From: Sedimentisphaerales bacterium
GTDB lineage: Bacteria > Planctomycetota > Phycisphaerae > Sedimentisphaerales > Anaerobacaceae
Length of the DNA: 53,352 bases
Direction: 5' to 3'
NCBI GenBank assembly: GCA_016932835.1
Contig: JAFGCD010000062.1
Span: 1 to 53,352 of the forward strand
In this document: in pieces, positions 26,212 through 35,993 of the stretch
Layout: every line of letters begins with the position of its first letter
How positions within the stretch are numbered: the first letter of the stretch is position 1
Made by a program: the position numbers and the translations under genes
Notes under the pieces: model-generated
What the model was told of the DNA's origin: nothing
What the model saw: only the letters and a program-made list of their open reading frames with translations
Database searches by the model: none

Positions 26212-28347
26212 CTAATTGGCCGGGCGCAACCTGCAAGCAATATCACGACTGAATGAAGGCGCTGCAATGAGCAGCCTGCCAGCTTTTGCTGAAATACGAT
26301 CTTCCCGGCAGACCTCTCCTTTGCGCGTATCCCACCACTGCACCGAATAGCTGCCGTTCTTTACCCCTCGCAGGTCAACCGCAATATCTGCAAGAAGTGC
26401 CGGCACGTTTTTCTCAACGACCTGGCTCCACCACGTCGCCCGGCGGTCCCAAAGCCAGAACACCGCGTATTCACTGTCACTGTAACCCAGTATTAAAACC
26501 TGATCGGCTGAAACGTCAGCCTTTATGGAAGCCAGTCCGGCAAATGAGATGCCCTGAAGAAAACGAGCGAGCGGATGATAGTGATCGTAGGCATTTTGCC
26601 TGTCCAGTTCGTCCCACCACCAGAACATGGCTGTGCCGGAGCCGCCCACAAAAGCAGAAGCCCAAAGGCTATTGTGAAAGTGTATGCCTTCGCTGTCCTG
26701 TTTCATGTGGTCGCTCAATCCCCACTTCTCAGTAGCCAGGCCGAATTCGCCGATAAGCGCCGGTTTGCGCGCTGCGTGTTCTCTCAGGAAGCGTGTCTTC
26801 TCAATCAGAACGGCCACCTCATTCTTGAACTCCTCATCCGTTCCGCTCCGCATGTAGTGGTGAAGCTGCCCGATATCGATCTTGTCATGCCGGCAGTCCT
26901 TAGCCGAAGGATGCCACGTACTCGTAGTTCGCAAATGATTATAGATGTCTATGCTGTCGAGGTATTCACCGACCTCGCTGTAAAACTTGTCCACAGGTTT
27001 GCCGGGGTCCATCTCGTTGAAATACTCCCATGCCGCCACACTGGTGGAATACCCCCATCTCGCAACGGCGTAACGCATGAACTTGCAGGCATCATCGATA
27101 GCCTGTTGATATTCAGGACTTCCGACCCTCGATAACGAATTCATGTACAAGTCTCTCGTGAGCAGGCAAAGCATCAGGTAGATTCCGTTCTGTTCGGCTG
27201 ATTCGATAATCTTGTCCAATATGAAGCAATCGAGCTGGTTGTAATAGCCCCTGACCGAGCGGTTGACGTCGGCCTCCCAAAGCAGTTCCGCTCCGCCCCC
27301 GGCTTCCTTTAGCGATATGTTGTCGATCCAGACCTTCCCGGGCCCTGCCAAGCTTAGCATCAGTCTGCCCAACCAGAAGGAGTTACCTCCCGCAGTAAAC
27401 TCATGCCGAAATTCCTGCCAGCTGCCTTTCTTCGCAGCGGCAAACACAGGCGGCGGGCTTCCGCTGGTCAATTGCACCTTCAGTCCATTCGTACCCTCTG
27501 CCATGAATCGCCCGCTCAGCACGTATCTTTGCCCCGGACGCAGTCCTACCGGGTGCGACGGCGAGACTTCCACAGAAGCGCCGTCTGCGCCGTTGATCAG
27601 GATACACTTGCGTTGATTGGAGCCCGACTCGCTTGCCGGCATCGGTACAACCAGTTCGTTTCTTCTATGCCATGATCGGTCCCAAGCGCTCTTTCTCGCC
27701 TCGACCGCCAGTGCCCAATCCTGACAGCACGTCCATATCCGCAGGAAATTGCCGCCTTTGCCGGCGAATGTGCGGAAAATTTCCTCGGCCTTGGTCAGGT
27801 TTACGTACTGCCCGCTGCCGATAAAGGCCAGATTCTGCCCGATTACGAAGAACGGCTCGCCATCGCTGAACTCAAAGAACCGCCTGTCCTTGCCGCCCGC
27901 TCCAAGAAATCCCCTGTTCTCCGAGCCGATGCACTCGAAGCGAACCGTATTCGATTGGCCCACGCCATTGTTATCCTTCAGTCTCGCTGTCGCCGAATAA
28001 ACGCCCTTCTCGGTCGGCGCAAACCTTGCTTTCCACCGCCCATCCCCGGCAGGATAATACCAATTCGCCCTGCCCCGCCCCTGACCCATCTTTCGTCGTT
28101 CGTAATTCTGACAGTAAAACGCCGGCACAACGACCTTCTCGCCGGACGGGGTCTTAATCATTAAATCCAAAAGCACCTCCTCCGGATCGAATGGATTGTC
28201 ATAATGCTTCTCGAGGTCAATAGCAAACTCAGCCTTCTCGTATTTACCGACCACCTTCGATATCGCCTCTATTCCCACCTTTGGCGCCGAGTTCTCGACC
28301 GCGCCGACTCCCGTAAGGGCCAATACAAGACATGTAAGAACTGCCAT
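26212..28347 (-). CDS. Secreted GH5-like glycoside hydrolase with DUF5060 and inserted CBM-like domain
   Basis: This 711-residue secreted protein begins MAVLTCLVLALTGVGAVEN, a signal peptide. An N-terminal beta-sandwich (about residues 20-145) resembles DUF5060. A catalytic TIM barrel follows, beginning FFEFSDGEPFFVIGQNLAF. The barrel is interrupted at about 230-370 by a carbohydrate-binding-like jelly roll ending KVWIDNISLKEAGGG. The likely acid/base is Glu445 in WEYFNEMD, and the likely nucleophile is Glu534 in LIGEFGLA, the clan GH-A arrangement. A small C-terminal beta domain ends it. I chose ATG 28347 because it restores the signal peptide and has GGAG 7 bases upstream. The substrate is unknown, probably a plant or algal polysaccharide. 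Confidence 0.82.
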   Translation of the reverse strand: MAVLTCLVLALTGVGAVENSAPKVGIEAISKVVGKYEKAEFAIDLEKHYDNPFDPEEVLLDLMIKTPSGEKVVVPAFYCQNYERRKMGQGRGRANWYYPAGDGRWKARFAPTEKGVYSATARLKDNNGVGQSNTVRFECIGSENRGFLGAGGKDRRFFEFSDGEPFFVIGQNLAFIGSGQYVNLTKAEEIFRTFAGKGGNFLRIWTCCQDWALAVEARKSAWDRSWHRRNELVVPMPASESGSNQRKCILINGADGASVEVSPSHPVGLRPGQRYVLSGRFMAEGTNGLKVQLTSGSPPPVFAAAKKGSWQEFRHEFTAGGNSFWLGRLMLSLAGPGKVWIDNISLKEAGGGAELLWEADVNRSVRGYYNQLDCFILDKIIESAEQNGIYLMLCLLTRDLYMNSLSRVGSPEYQQAIDDACKFMRYAVARWGYSTSVAAWEYFNEMDPGKPVDKFYSEVGEYLDSIDIYNHLRTTSTWHPSAKDCRHDKIDIGQLHHYMRSGTDEEFKNEVAVLIEKTRFLREHAARKPALIGEFGLATEKWGLSDHMKQDSEGIHFHNSLWASAFVGGSGTAMFWWWDELDRQNAYDHYHPLARFLQGISFAGLASIKADVSADQVLILGYSDSEYAVFWLWDRRATWWSQVVEKNVPALLADIAVDLRGVKNGSYSVQWWDTRKGEVCREDRISAKAGRLLIAAPSFSRDIACRLRPAN

Positions 28348-28478
28348 TTCATTGCTCCAACATAACAGTAGTTGCGCCTTCGCCATATTTTAACTCCACG
28401 GGAACAACAAATCACCCTAATTCGGGAGCACTGATTCGCGTATCTATGCCATGAATCTGTAATGCTGTTCCAACCTTC

Positions 28479-28507
28479 TTGTTTCAGTCCGACTAAGACA
28501 CTATAAT
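28479..28507 (+). promoter_or_regulatory. Sigma70-type promoter of the fucosidase gene
   Basis: TTGTTT (28479-28484), 17 bases, perfect TATAAT (28502-28507). The start codon at 28544 is 36 bases beyond the -10. Confidence 0.65.
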
Positions 28508-28543
28508 AGGCGGCAAAATGCAATCCAGTTAAGGAATCGTATC

Positions 28544-30133
28544 ATGCTTATGAGAACAACGATTATCTACATCGTCACCGCGTGCATTGTTTGTTCGGCG
28601 TCCGCAGCCGAAAAGCAGTATCAGCCAAATTGGGAATCGCTCGATTCGCGCCCGACACCGCAGTGGTTTCTCGACGCAAAGTTCGGTATATTCATCCACT
28701 GGGGCGTCTATTCCGTACCGGCGTGGGGGCCCGAGAAGGCGTACTCGGAATGGTACTGGAACAACACATTCAATGCGGACGGCTCGGTCAAAGACAACGA
28801 ATGGGGCAGGTTCCACAGGGCTAATTACGGCGATGATTTCCAGTATCAGGACTTCGCCCGAATGTTCAGATGCGAAATGTTCGACCCGAACGAATGGGCT
28901 GATATCTTCGCAAAGTCCGGCGCCAGGTACGTCGTTTCAACCTCCAAGCACCACGACGGGTTCTGTCTCTGGCCGAGCAAAGATGCCAATAAAACATGGG
29001 GCAGGTTCTGGAACAGCGCAGATACAGGTCCCAAACGCGACTTGCTCGGCGACCTTACCGAATCTGTTCGCCGAACCGGCCTGAAAATGGGTATCTACTA
29101 CTCACTCTACGAATGGTACAATCCCCTCTGGAGAATCGACAGAAAACGATACGTCGCCGAACACATGATTCCTCAATTCAAGGACGTCGTCACCCGATAC
29201 CGGCCGTCTCTTATCTTCAGCGACGGCGAATGGGATATGCCCGATACGAACTGGCAATCCCCGCAGCTTCTGGCATGGCTTTTCAACGAATCGCCTTCAA
29301 AGCAGGACGTCGTTATCAACGACCGCTGGGGCAAAGACATCCGCCACAAGCACGGCGGCTACTACACCACCGAATACGGCGCAGGACTTAAGGACGCAAG
29401 CCACCCGTGGGAGGAGAATCGCGGAATCGGTAATTCCTTTGGCTATAATCGCAACGAACCACTGAGCAACTACAAGACTTCCCAGGAACTCGTCCTGATG
29501 CTCATTGATCTGGTCAGCCGTGGAGGCAATCTGCTTCTCGACGTCGGCCCGACCGCCGACGGCAGAATCCCGATGATCATGCAGTCCAGACTGATAGAAA
29601 TCGGACAGTGGCTCCAGGTTAACGGCGAGGCAATCTACGGCACAAGACCCTGGAAGACAAACGCGCAATGGAGCGACGGCGCCAGGCCGGACCAGGAGTA
29701 CAAGCAGCACATGTCCGACTACAGGCTCATGGACAGCATCGGCAAACCGAAGGGCGTAAAAGCGGTTATCCAGGCCTTCTTCACCGCCAAAGCCGACACA
29801 CTTTACGCCATCACTCCCGGCTGGCCGGGCAGCGAATTGGTCCTTGCAGATGTAAATCCGGCGCCCGGCGGAACTGTCACAATCTTGGGAATAGACAGCC
29901 CCATCACCTGGAAGCCCGAAAACAATGGAATAAGGATCGATCTGTCCCGGATTACCGCCGATATGCTGCCATGCCAATGGGCCTATGCATTCAGGATCCC
30001 AATCGCGGCGGAGACGCAGAAGCCGGCTGATGAGAAAAACGAGCCCGAAAACGATAAGCCGCGAGAAAGGGACGCCGAGGACGAACTGGAAAGAATCCTG
30101 ATCGACAGGCTCGGCGAACTGCTCAAGCAGTAA
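28544..30133 (+). CDS. Alpha-L-fucosidase, family GH29
   Basis: This 529-residue secreted exo-enzyme releases alpha-L-fucose from glycans. The signal peptide is IIYIVTACIVCSASAAEKQ. Family stretches are WFLDAKFGIFIHWGVYSVPA (about 40-60), YVVSTSKHHDGFCLW (about 125-140), GIYYSLYEWYNP, and RPSLIFSDGEWDMP, whose Asp is the likely nucleophile. The later LVSRGGNLLLDVGPTADGRI is also diagnostic. After the C-terminal beta-sandwich there is an odd, highly charged tail (about residues 490-529, rich in Glu, Asp, Lys, Arg). AAGGA lies before the ATG; an ATG two codons later is possible. It is divergent from the GH5-like gene. Confidence 0.95.
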   Translation: MLMRTTIIYIVTACIVCSASAAEKQYQPNWESLDSRPTPQWFLDAKFGIFIHWGVYSVPAWGPEKAYSEWYWNNTFNADGSVKDNEWGRFHRANYGDDFQYQDFARMFRCEMFDPNEWADIFAKSGARYVVSTSKHHDGFCLWPSKDANKTWGRFWNSADTGPKRDLLGDLTESVRRTGLKMGIYYSLYEWYNPLWRIDRKRYVAEHMIPQFKDVVTRYRPSLIFSDGEWDMPDTNWQSPQLLAWLFNESPSKQDVVINDRWGKDIRHKHGGYYTTEYGAGLKDASHPWEENRGIGNSFGYNRNEPLSNYKTSQELVLMLIDLVSRGGNLLLDVGPTADGRIPMIMQSRLIEIGQWLQVNGEAIYGTRPWKTNAQWSDGARPDQEYKQHMSDYRLMDSIGKPKGVKAVIQAFFTAKADTLYAITPGWPGSELVLADVNPAPGGTVTILGIDSPITWKPENNGIRIDLSRITADMLPCQWAYAFRIPIAAETQKPADEKNEPENDKPRERDAEDELERILIDRLGELLKQ

Positions 30134-30214
30134 GAGCATAATCGACACAAAGAAAACTGATGACGGTAAACGAGAGCCAGGAGAATCCTCAAGAAGGCTA
30201 TCGGTGCGGCGATT

Positions 30215-30231
30215 GCTTGCCGCCGGCAAGC
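30215..30231. terminator. Small GC-rich hairpin between convergent genes
   Basis: GCTTGC and GCAAGC arms around a CGCCG loop lie between the fucosidase gene (ends 30133) and the minus-strand SGNH gene (ends 30252). It could stop transcription from either side; no T-tract is present. Confidence 0.3.
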
Positions 30232-30251
30232 CCGTCCTGATTATCGCAAAA

Positions 30252-31385
30252 TCACGGCTTTGATCTTAGAATGGCGGACCAGAAAGACTCGTTCTCAACG
30301 AGCCGTCGCGCCAACTCGGCATAGCCTTCGCCCAGTGGATGGCTGGCGTCGCAATAATACTCGCCAGGCAAAACATCGGGGACAAAGCAGGGTATGCCCT
30401 TCTCCCGAAACCAGCTTTCGATCATGGCCTGCATCTTTCGGTAGGCATCGAGGCTCTGCGGGGCAAGAAGATGCTCGTTGAACGGACCCAGCACAACAAA
30501 TACTCTGTTACCCCTTTGTCTGAGTAACTCAACCGCACTCTTGAAAAAACGCCATTGCAGCGATGTCTCTAAATCGACCCAGTCGAGCACGGTGTCTCTT
30601 GAAGGATCAGCAGGCTCGGCGTTGCGCTCGTATTCGTCGCTCGCCGCAAATCTGAACGTGACGGCCCTGAAGGGGCAATCGTATGGGTGCTCGATACTCC
30701 ACGCCGGGACGTCACTGCCCTGAAAATACGCAATGTCGATGTGAGAAACCCAACTGAACAGCGGAACTCTGCGTCCGACCGCGACCGAAGCCCTGTCGGC
30801 GAAGGAAGCCTTGTAGCAGGGAATCCTCGGAGCAAATTGCGGGACGAGCTGCGGATGATTGAAGTGGTGTTCCTTGTCGGTCTGCAGGTCGTGCCTTGGG
30901 GAGCTCATCCACAGAAGATTAAGATGCAGAATAACGTTCTTCCCTGAGACGGCCTTGCCGTAATAGCGCAGCAAACCTTCGAGAGCCGCGGGGTGTATGC
31001 CATCAACGCCGAGGTTGGCGAATTCGCCCTTGCCGACGAGACGATTAAGCTGCGATGCGAGCGTATCGCCCCTGGAAACGTAGTGCCCCCAGATAACCGA
31101 ATCCCCGACAACAAGGGTATCGTATTTCCCGGCGGCCCACTCGGCGTAACGGCCGAAGAGATAGTAGTCGTTACTCATGGAATACGGGATTCTGTAATTC
31201 TCACCGGGCTCGAATCTTTCGGCGACCGGCCACAATGCCGGCACCGCAAGAGCTGTTGCTGCGACAACGAGACCTACCGCGAACCACTCGCCAAGCGATA
31301 ACCGCAGGCAATTCGAGCCGTACGGAACGCCGGTCTCGGCTGTGCCGTTCAGGCTGACATCGGTTTGTTCGGTATTTGTAGTCAT
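30252..31385 (-). CDS. Membrane-anchored SGNH-hydrolase-like protein, partner of the MBOAT acyltransferase
   Basis: This 377-residue protein has one N-terminal membrane helix (about residues 30-50) and a periplasmic SGNH/GDSL-like domain. Block I is DTLVVGDSVIWGHY with the Ser nucleophile, and the C-terminal CDASHPLGEGY gives the Asp-x-x-His pair. This arrangement is like AlgJ/AlgX and other periplasmic partners that complete polysaccharide O-acetylation. The ATG at 31385 follows the MBOAT stop by one base (TGATATG), so the two are coupled. It is the last gene of the operon. The acetylated polymer is not known. Confidence 0.8.
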   Translation of the reverse strand: MTTNTEQTDVSLNGTAETGVPYGSNCLRLSLGEWFAVGLVVAATALAVPALWPVAERFEPGENYRIPYSMSNDYYLFGRYAEWAAGKYDTLVVGDSVIWGHYVSRGDTLASQLNRLVGKGEFANLGVDGIHPAALEGLLRYYGKAVSGKNVILHLNLLWMSSPRHDLQTDKEHHFNHPQLVPQFAPRIPCYKASFADRASVAVGRRVPLFSWVSHIDIAYFQGSDVPAWSIEHPYDCPFRAVTFRFAASDEYERNAEPADPSRDTVLDWVDLETSLQWRFFKSAVELLRQRGNRVFVVLGPFNEHLLAPQSLDAYRKMQAMIESWFREKGIPCFVPDVLPGEYYCDASHPLGEGYAELARRLVENESFWSAILRSKP

Positions 31386-31386
31386 A

Positions 31387-32763
31387 TCAGAACTGCATAT
31401 AGATAAACGCCTGCCCTGTCGATGGTGTAGAGACAACCATATATAGAATCATGACTATAATCATAGCCATGCGGATGACTCGCAATTCGAGAATCGGCCG
31501 CAATCCGGATTCGTAGGCAAACTGGTACAGCCAGACCGCGAGCACCAGAGCCAGTGCAACCACCGGGCAGCGAGGATCAGCAAATCCGGAAGTGAATATT
31601 CTCTCGATAATGCACCAGGCGCCGCCTATTGTCTCGGCGCGGAAGAATATCCAGGCAAAGCTGACGAACGCAAAGACAAATAGCTGCTTGGCGATTTTCG
31701 GTATCCTGCTCCGATAGAATTCGGTTTTCTCCAATTCGCGTGTCAGGAATCGGCCGAGGGCATGAAAAGCACCCCAGACGACAAATGTCCACGCCGCGCC
31801 GTGCCAGAGCCCGGAGATCACCATGACAATAAACATGTTGCGATAGGTGTTGAAACGCCCGCACCTATTGCCTCCCAGAGGAATGTAAACATAGTCCTTG
31901 AACCACGACGAAAGGCTTATATGCCATCTGCCCCAAAAATCACCCAGGCTCTCGGCAAGGTACGGATTATTGAAATTCAGCATCAACCGAAGGCCCATCA
32001 TTCTCGCAATGCCGCGGGCCATATCGGTATAGCCGGAGAAATCTAAATATATCTGCCAGGCAAAGAGAAACGTCGCCAGAACCAGTGCCGGCGACTGAAA
32101 CTCCTCAGGGGCGCCATAGACCTTGTTGACGTAAAGGGCCAGATAATCGGCCAGGGCGATCTTCTTGAACAACCCCACGACGAACAAGGATAAGCCGTCT
32201 GCGATATCCTGCGCAGATACCTTCGGCGTCCGAGCCAACTGGCCCAGCAGATTCTTCGCCCTTTCGATGGGCCCTGCTAAAAGACGCGGAAACAGCGCAA
32301 CGAAAGCAGCGTATCTCAACAGACTTCTCTCCCGTTCTATCCTGCCCCGATAGAAATCGATGGCGTAGCTCATCGACTGGAACGTATAAAACGACAGGCC
32401 CACCGGCAGGAGCAAACCGGGTTCGCGGAGGGCGTAAGGGACACCCAACAAAGACAGCAGCGCATTGATGTTCTCCGTAACAAACACGCCATACTTGAAG
32501 AAGCCGAGCAGGCCGAGATTGTTGGCAATGCTCAGGGCGAGCCATGATTTTCTGCGACGGCTTCGGGCCATTCTGGTTACGACCGCATAGTCCAGGGCCG
32601 TCGAATATGCGATCAAAACCAGATAAAGGGGATTGAGGCAGGCATAAAAGAAATACGACGCTATCAGCAGGAAGGAAATCCGGTATCTCGTGCTCTTGAG
32701 GGCGAGATACGCCGGATAGAATACGAGGAAGAATAGTGCGAAAGGCCAACTATGGAAGTACAT
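31387..32763 (-). CDS. MBOAT-family O-acyltransferase (AlgI-like)
   Basis: This 458-residue, polytopic membrane protein moves acetyl groups across the inner membrane for polysaccharide O-acetylation. It matches AlgI/DltB-like MBOAT proteins in length and motifs: SYFFYACLNPLYL, LLPVGLSFYTFQSMSYAID, DFWGRWHISLSSWFKDYVY, and the catalytic His in SGLWHGAAWTFVVWG. The start ATG 32763 lies 10 bases after the stop of the FGE-like/deacetylase fusion, and the SGNH partner follows one base after its own stop. The three genes are therefore probably one transcript. Confidence 0.93.
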   Translation of the reverse strand: MYFHSWPFALFFLVFYPAYLALKSTRYRISFLLIASYFFYACLNPLYLVLIAYSTALDYAVVTRMARSRRRKSWLALSIANNLGLLGFFKYGVFVTENINALLSLLGVPYALREPGLLLPVGLSFYTFQSMSYAIDFYRGRIERERSLLRYAAFVALFPRLLAGPIERAKNLLGQLARTPKVSAQDIADGLSLFVVGLFKKIALADYLALYVNKVYGAPEEFQSPALVLATFLFAWQIYLDFSGYTDMARGIARMMGLRLMLNFNNPYLAESLGDFWGRWHISLSSWFKDYVYIPLGGNRCGRFNTYRNMFIVMVISGLWHGAAWTFVVWGAFHALGRFLTRELEKTEFYRSRIPKIAKQLFVFAFVSFAWIFFRAETIGGAWCIIERIFTSGFADPRCPVVALALVLAVWLYQFAYESGLRPILELRVIRMAMIIVMILYMVVSTPSTGQAFIYMQF

Positions 32764-32772
32764 TATTCGCTG

Positions 32773-34635
32773 CTACCTCATCAGGACACGGATATGCGAT
32801 TCGACGGATTCCGCCAGTCCGCCCAGGTGATAGCCCCCTTCGAGCACGGAGACAAGCCGCCCGCGGCAGCACTTTGTCGCTATTGCTTTGACGATTTCCG
32901 TCATCTGCCCGAACCCTTTTGCTGTGACGTTCATTTGGCCCAGCAGGTCGTCTTCGTGAGCGTCGAAACCGGCTGAGACCAAGACAAAGTCGGGCGAGAA
33001 AGCCAGAGCTGCGGGGCGAAGCTTCTCCCTGAAGGCCTGAATATACACATCGTCACCGGTCCCGGCCGGCAGTGGAACATTGATCGTGTAGTTAAGCCCC
33101 GCACCGACACCCTTCTCATCCTCCGAGCCGGAACCCGGATAGAAGGGATACTGGTGAACGCTGAAATAAAGAACGTTGGGATCGTCGTAGAATTCGGCCT
33201 GTGTGCCGTTGCCGTGGTGAACGTCCCAATCGACGATGAGGATATTACTCAGACCATACTTGCTCTGAATGTAGCGAGCGGCGATAGCGATATTGTTGAA
33301 GATACAAAAGCCCATTGCCCTGTCTTTGAGAGCGTGGTGGCCGGGCGGACGAACCGCGCAGAAGGCATTCTCAACATTCTCCTCCATAACCGCATCGACC
33401 GCAGCAAGAACCCCGCCGGCAGCCACCAAGGCCACTTCGTACGACATCTTCGATATCGGACAATCCGGAGAGTCCAGGTAAACGGTTCCGTCGTTGCAGG
33501 ATGTCTTTACCCGCTCTATATAATCGGTCTCATGAACTGTTTGTATCCATTCGAGCGGAGCAGAAACCGGTTCTATGCAAATCAACTCTGGGTAGAAATC
33601 CTTAGCCGTCAGATTTTCCATAATCGCCGAAAGCCTGTCCGGACGTTCGGGGTGCCCGGGCGTGGTCAGGTGCCGCAGATAAATGTCGCTGTAAACAAAT
33701 CCTGTCTTCCTGTTGGATCGGGATATATTGGTGCTGGTCATATTCGGCTCACTCGAAAGATTTTCCGGCATTCTTCTTACACAGCGAAATCCGATAGCAT
33801 CGTTCGCCAGGCAGGTATCGTCAAGCGATGGATCGCTGCTTCTATAGGTCGAACGGCAGGCCTCGGCTTTGGAATTCCAGGCGCCGCCTCGAAGTACTCG
33901 CTCTGCGCCTTTGGCAGGGCCTTTAGGATCGTTCGCATCGCTCCGGGCGTAGTAGTCCTTGCCATAGAAATCGTTGCACCACTCGGCAACGTTACCGTGC
34001 ATATCATAAAGCCCCCATGGATTAGGCTTCTTGCTCCCGACAGGATGCGTCTTCTTGCTGGAGTTATCCGCAAACCACGCATAAGCCTTCAACTGTGAGG
34101 AGTTATTACCAAAACTATACCTGCTGCTTGTCCCGGCTCGACACGCATATTCCCATTCGGCCTCGGTGGGCAGCCTGTAGCCGTCGGCCTCGAAGTCGCA
34201 TTCCCATGTCTGCTCGTCGTAGCAGAGTTCGAGCCCTTCCGCCAGCGAACGCTCGTTGCAGTATATCGCCGCATCGGTCCAGTTGATCTGGTCGAGCGGG
34301 CCGTTCGGGTCCTTGAAATGAGACGGGTCAGAAATCTCGCGCTTCTTGAACTCGGCCTGGACAACCTCGAACCGATCCATGAGAAATGGGTTTAGCCGAA
34401 CCTTGTGCGCCGGGGATTCGTCGGCATTACCCTTGTCGCTGCCCATAAGGAAGTTTCCCCCCGGAATGGCGACCATTTGAACACCTGTTTTCGTGGTTAT
34501 GATCCTCGGCGCAACGGCGGTTTCTTTTGCACGTCGGCAGGCAGGAACCGTTAGCATGAACAATACTACCATGCCAATCCTCAAACCCTTTTCGCTCGAG
34601 GATGCCGCCCTGAGTTTATTTGACAGCCTGTTCAT
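32773..34635 (-). CDS. FGE-like (SUMF1) lipoprotein fused to a histone-deacetylase-fold domain
   Basis: This single 620-residue frame joins two complete domains. The N-terminus has a lipobox (MLTVPAC). Residues about 45-285 are a formylglycine-generating-enzyme-like domain (MVAIPGGNFLMGSD, YRLPTEAEWEYACRAG, YDMHGNVAEWCND, RVLRGGAWNS, IGFRCVRR). Only one of the two catalytic Cys positions of true FGE seems present, so sulfatase activation is unlikely. Residues about 305-620 are a class I/II HDAC-type amidohydrolase with RPPGHHA, DWDVHHGNGTQ (Asp471, His473), SAGFDAHEDD and the catalytic Tyr in EGGYHLGG. An in-frame ATG at 33741 looks like the natural start of a stand-alone deacetylase. I used ATG 34635; the frame extends to a TTG at 34644. 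Confidence 0.8.
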   Translation of the reverse strand: MNRLSNKLRAASSSEKGLRIGMVVLFMLTVPACRRAKETAVAPRIITTKTGVQMVAIPGGNFLMGSDKGNADESPAHKVRLNPFLMDRFEVVQAEFKKREISDPSHFKDPNGPLDQINWTDAAIYCNERSLAEGLELCYDEQTWECDFEADGYRLPTEAEWEYACRAGTSSRYSFGNNSSQLKAYAWFADNSSKKTHPVGSKKPNPWGLYDMHGNVAEWCNDFYGKDYYARSDANDPKGPAKGAERVLRGGAWNSKAEACRSTYRSSDPSLDDTCLANDAIGFRCVRRMPENLSSEPNMTSTNISRSNRKTGFVYSDIYLRHLTTPGHPERPDRLSAIMENLTAKDFYPELICIEPVSAPLEWIQTVHETDYIERVKTSCNDGTVYLDSPDCPISKMSYEVALVAAGGVLAAVDAVMEENVENAFCAVRPPGHHALKDRAMGFCIFNNIAIAARYIQSKYGLSNILIVDWDVHHGNGTQAEFYDDPNVLYFSVHQYPFYPGSGSEDEKGVGAGLNYTINVPLPAGTGDDVYIQAFREKLRPAALAFSPDFVLVSAGFDAHEDDLLGQMNVTAKGFGQMTEIVKAIATKCCRGRLVSVLEGGYHLGGLAESVESHIRVLMR

Positions 34636-34702
34636 TGGATTCAATTGGATGACCGGATTTCGATCTTCATGGGAATCGAGTATTCTCTGTTTTTTTCAAT
34701 CC

Positions 34703-35719
34703 TTAGCGGGCGCTCTTTTGCGCCGGGACCCAGTCCGGCTCCTTGTTGTGGAGCCCGTCGTGGGTTACCGGCAGCCAGTTGCCTTCCATATCGCTGACGC
34801 ATATATTCCAGCCGGGCGCCTTGCCGCCGACCATTTCCTGGGCCTCTGGCCCGTAGCTGAAGGCGATATACCTGCCGTCCGGCGAGAATTCCGAGTGATA
34901 TATTTCATGGCTCTTCGCACAGTGGACGAGTTTATGGACGCCGGTAACGTCAGGCTTGCCGGATGACAGGTCGATATCGGCAACGCAAATATCCCAGTCG
35001 CTCAAACCCCAAGTGAGCTTCTTATTGTCGTAGCGAAAATCGGGCCGGCAGCCCGTTACGCCGAACTTCGTCAGGTCATAAACGCCCATACCGTCAGCCT
35101 CGATAACGAGGTTGGCGTGGTCATAGCCCATGCCGCCGTGAACCGTCGCCAGAAACCACTTGCCTTCCGGTGACCAGCATATATTGTAAAGGTGATGCAG
35201 TCCTTCGTTGCGATGCCGGCTGTGGCTGCCGGTCTTAAGGTCATAAAAGAAAATGCCTTTGGTCGCGTAATCCTTGATTGTGTACCGCTCGAACTCCGCC
35301 TTCAGATACGCGATGGTCCCGCTGTCCGGGCTCCAACAGGCCTGCCGGGCGTTCTCGGCGACCTTCGTCCTGCCCGCCCCGTCGATATTCATGAAATACA
35401 CGTTTCTGACCTTCTGTCCACCTATTGTCTCATCGGCAACGAAGCATATCTTCGAGCCGTCCGGCGAGGCGTGAGGATACATCTCGTCGATATCCGGCGT
35501 TTTCGTCAGGTTGACCGGATTCGTACCGTCGGCATTGACCAGGATCAACTCCCAATTCTCCCCGTTATCGGTCTGCCGAAGCGATTCGTACACAATCCTG
35601 TACGGCAGATCCTTCAGGGGCAGTTCCGCAGCAGTGGGTCCTGCAACCAGAGACATGCCGAACATTAAAACAAGAACAACCGCCATCGCCCCCCCGCCGA
35701 ACAATTGTCTGCACCGCAT
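34703..35719 (-). CDS. Secreted TolB-like beta-propeller protein (paralogue 1)
   Basis: This 338-residue protein has a signal peptide (AMAVVLVLMFGMSLVAGPTAA) and WD40-like/TolB-type beta-propeller blades. Typical stretches are YPHASPDGSKICFVADE, ACWSPDSGTIAYLKAE, CWSPEGKWFLATVHGG and EFSPDGRYIAFSYGPEA. These blades bind proteins or oligosaccharides; no catalytic site is seen. ATG 35719 has a perfect AGGAGG upstream, and a -35/-10 pair lies at 35772-35800. It is clearly a paralogue of the gene at 36584-37750. The FGE-like/deacetylase fusion follows 67 bases later. Confidence 0.88.
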   Translation of the reverse strand: MRCRQLFGGGAMAVVLVLMFGMSLVAGPTAAELPLKDLPYRIVYESLRQTDNGENWELILVNADGTNPVNLTKTPDIDEMYPHASPDGSKICFVADETIGGQKVRNVYFMNIDGAGRTKVAENARQACWSPDSGTIAYLKAEFERYTIKDYATKGIFFYDLKTGSHSRHRNEGLHHLYNICWSPEGKWFLATVHGGMGYDHANLVIEADGMGVYDLTKFGVTGCRPDFRYDNKKLTWGLSDWDICVADIDLSSGKPDVTGVHKLVHCAKSHEIYHSEFSPDGRYIAFSYGPEAQEMVGGKAPGWNICVSDMEGNWLPVTHDGLHNKEPDWVPAQKSAR

Positions 35720-35771
35720 AAGACCTCCTGTCATTCTTTCAGACACGCATACATTCTGTCGATAGACACAC

Positions 35772-35800
35772 CTTTTAGCTGATTTACAGATAATAGACAA
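35772..35800 (-). promoter_or_regulatory. Possible promoter of TolB-like paralogue 1
   Basis: On the minus strand, TTGTCT (35800-35795), 17 bases, TAAAAG (35777-35772). The start codon is about 52 bases downstream of the -10. Moderate consensus match. Confidence 0.4.
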
Positions 35801-35993
35801 GTAGTTATTCTACCGCAGAGACAACAAAGAACGCAGAGTTTTTTTCTATTGAAAATGAAAAGGAACAGTATAGACTCGATCCGACAAGAGGACAAAATGT
35901 GGTCTCTCGGTTCTAAGCATAGACTCGGTCTTCTCTGAAGTGCATTGAGCCGTGAGATAGGTACATTCGAGGTGGCTGCGAGACTGTAAGGTT

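Noticed and set aside
33154..34098. 314-codon plus-strand open frame opposite the fusion gene
   Set aside because: Antisense shadow of the FGE-like/deacetylase gene.
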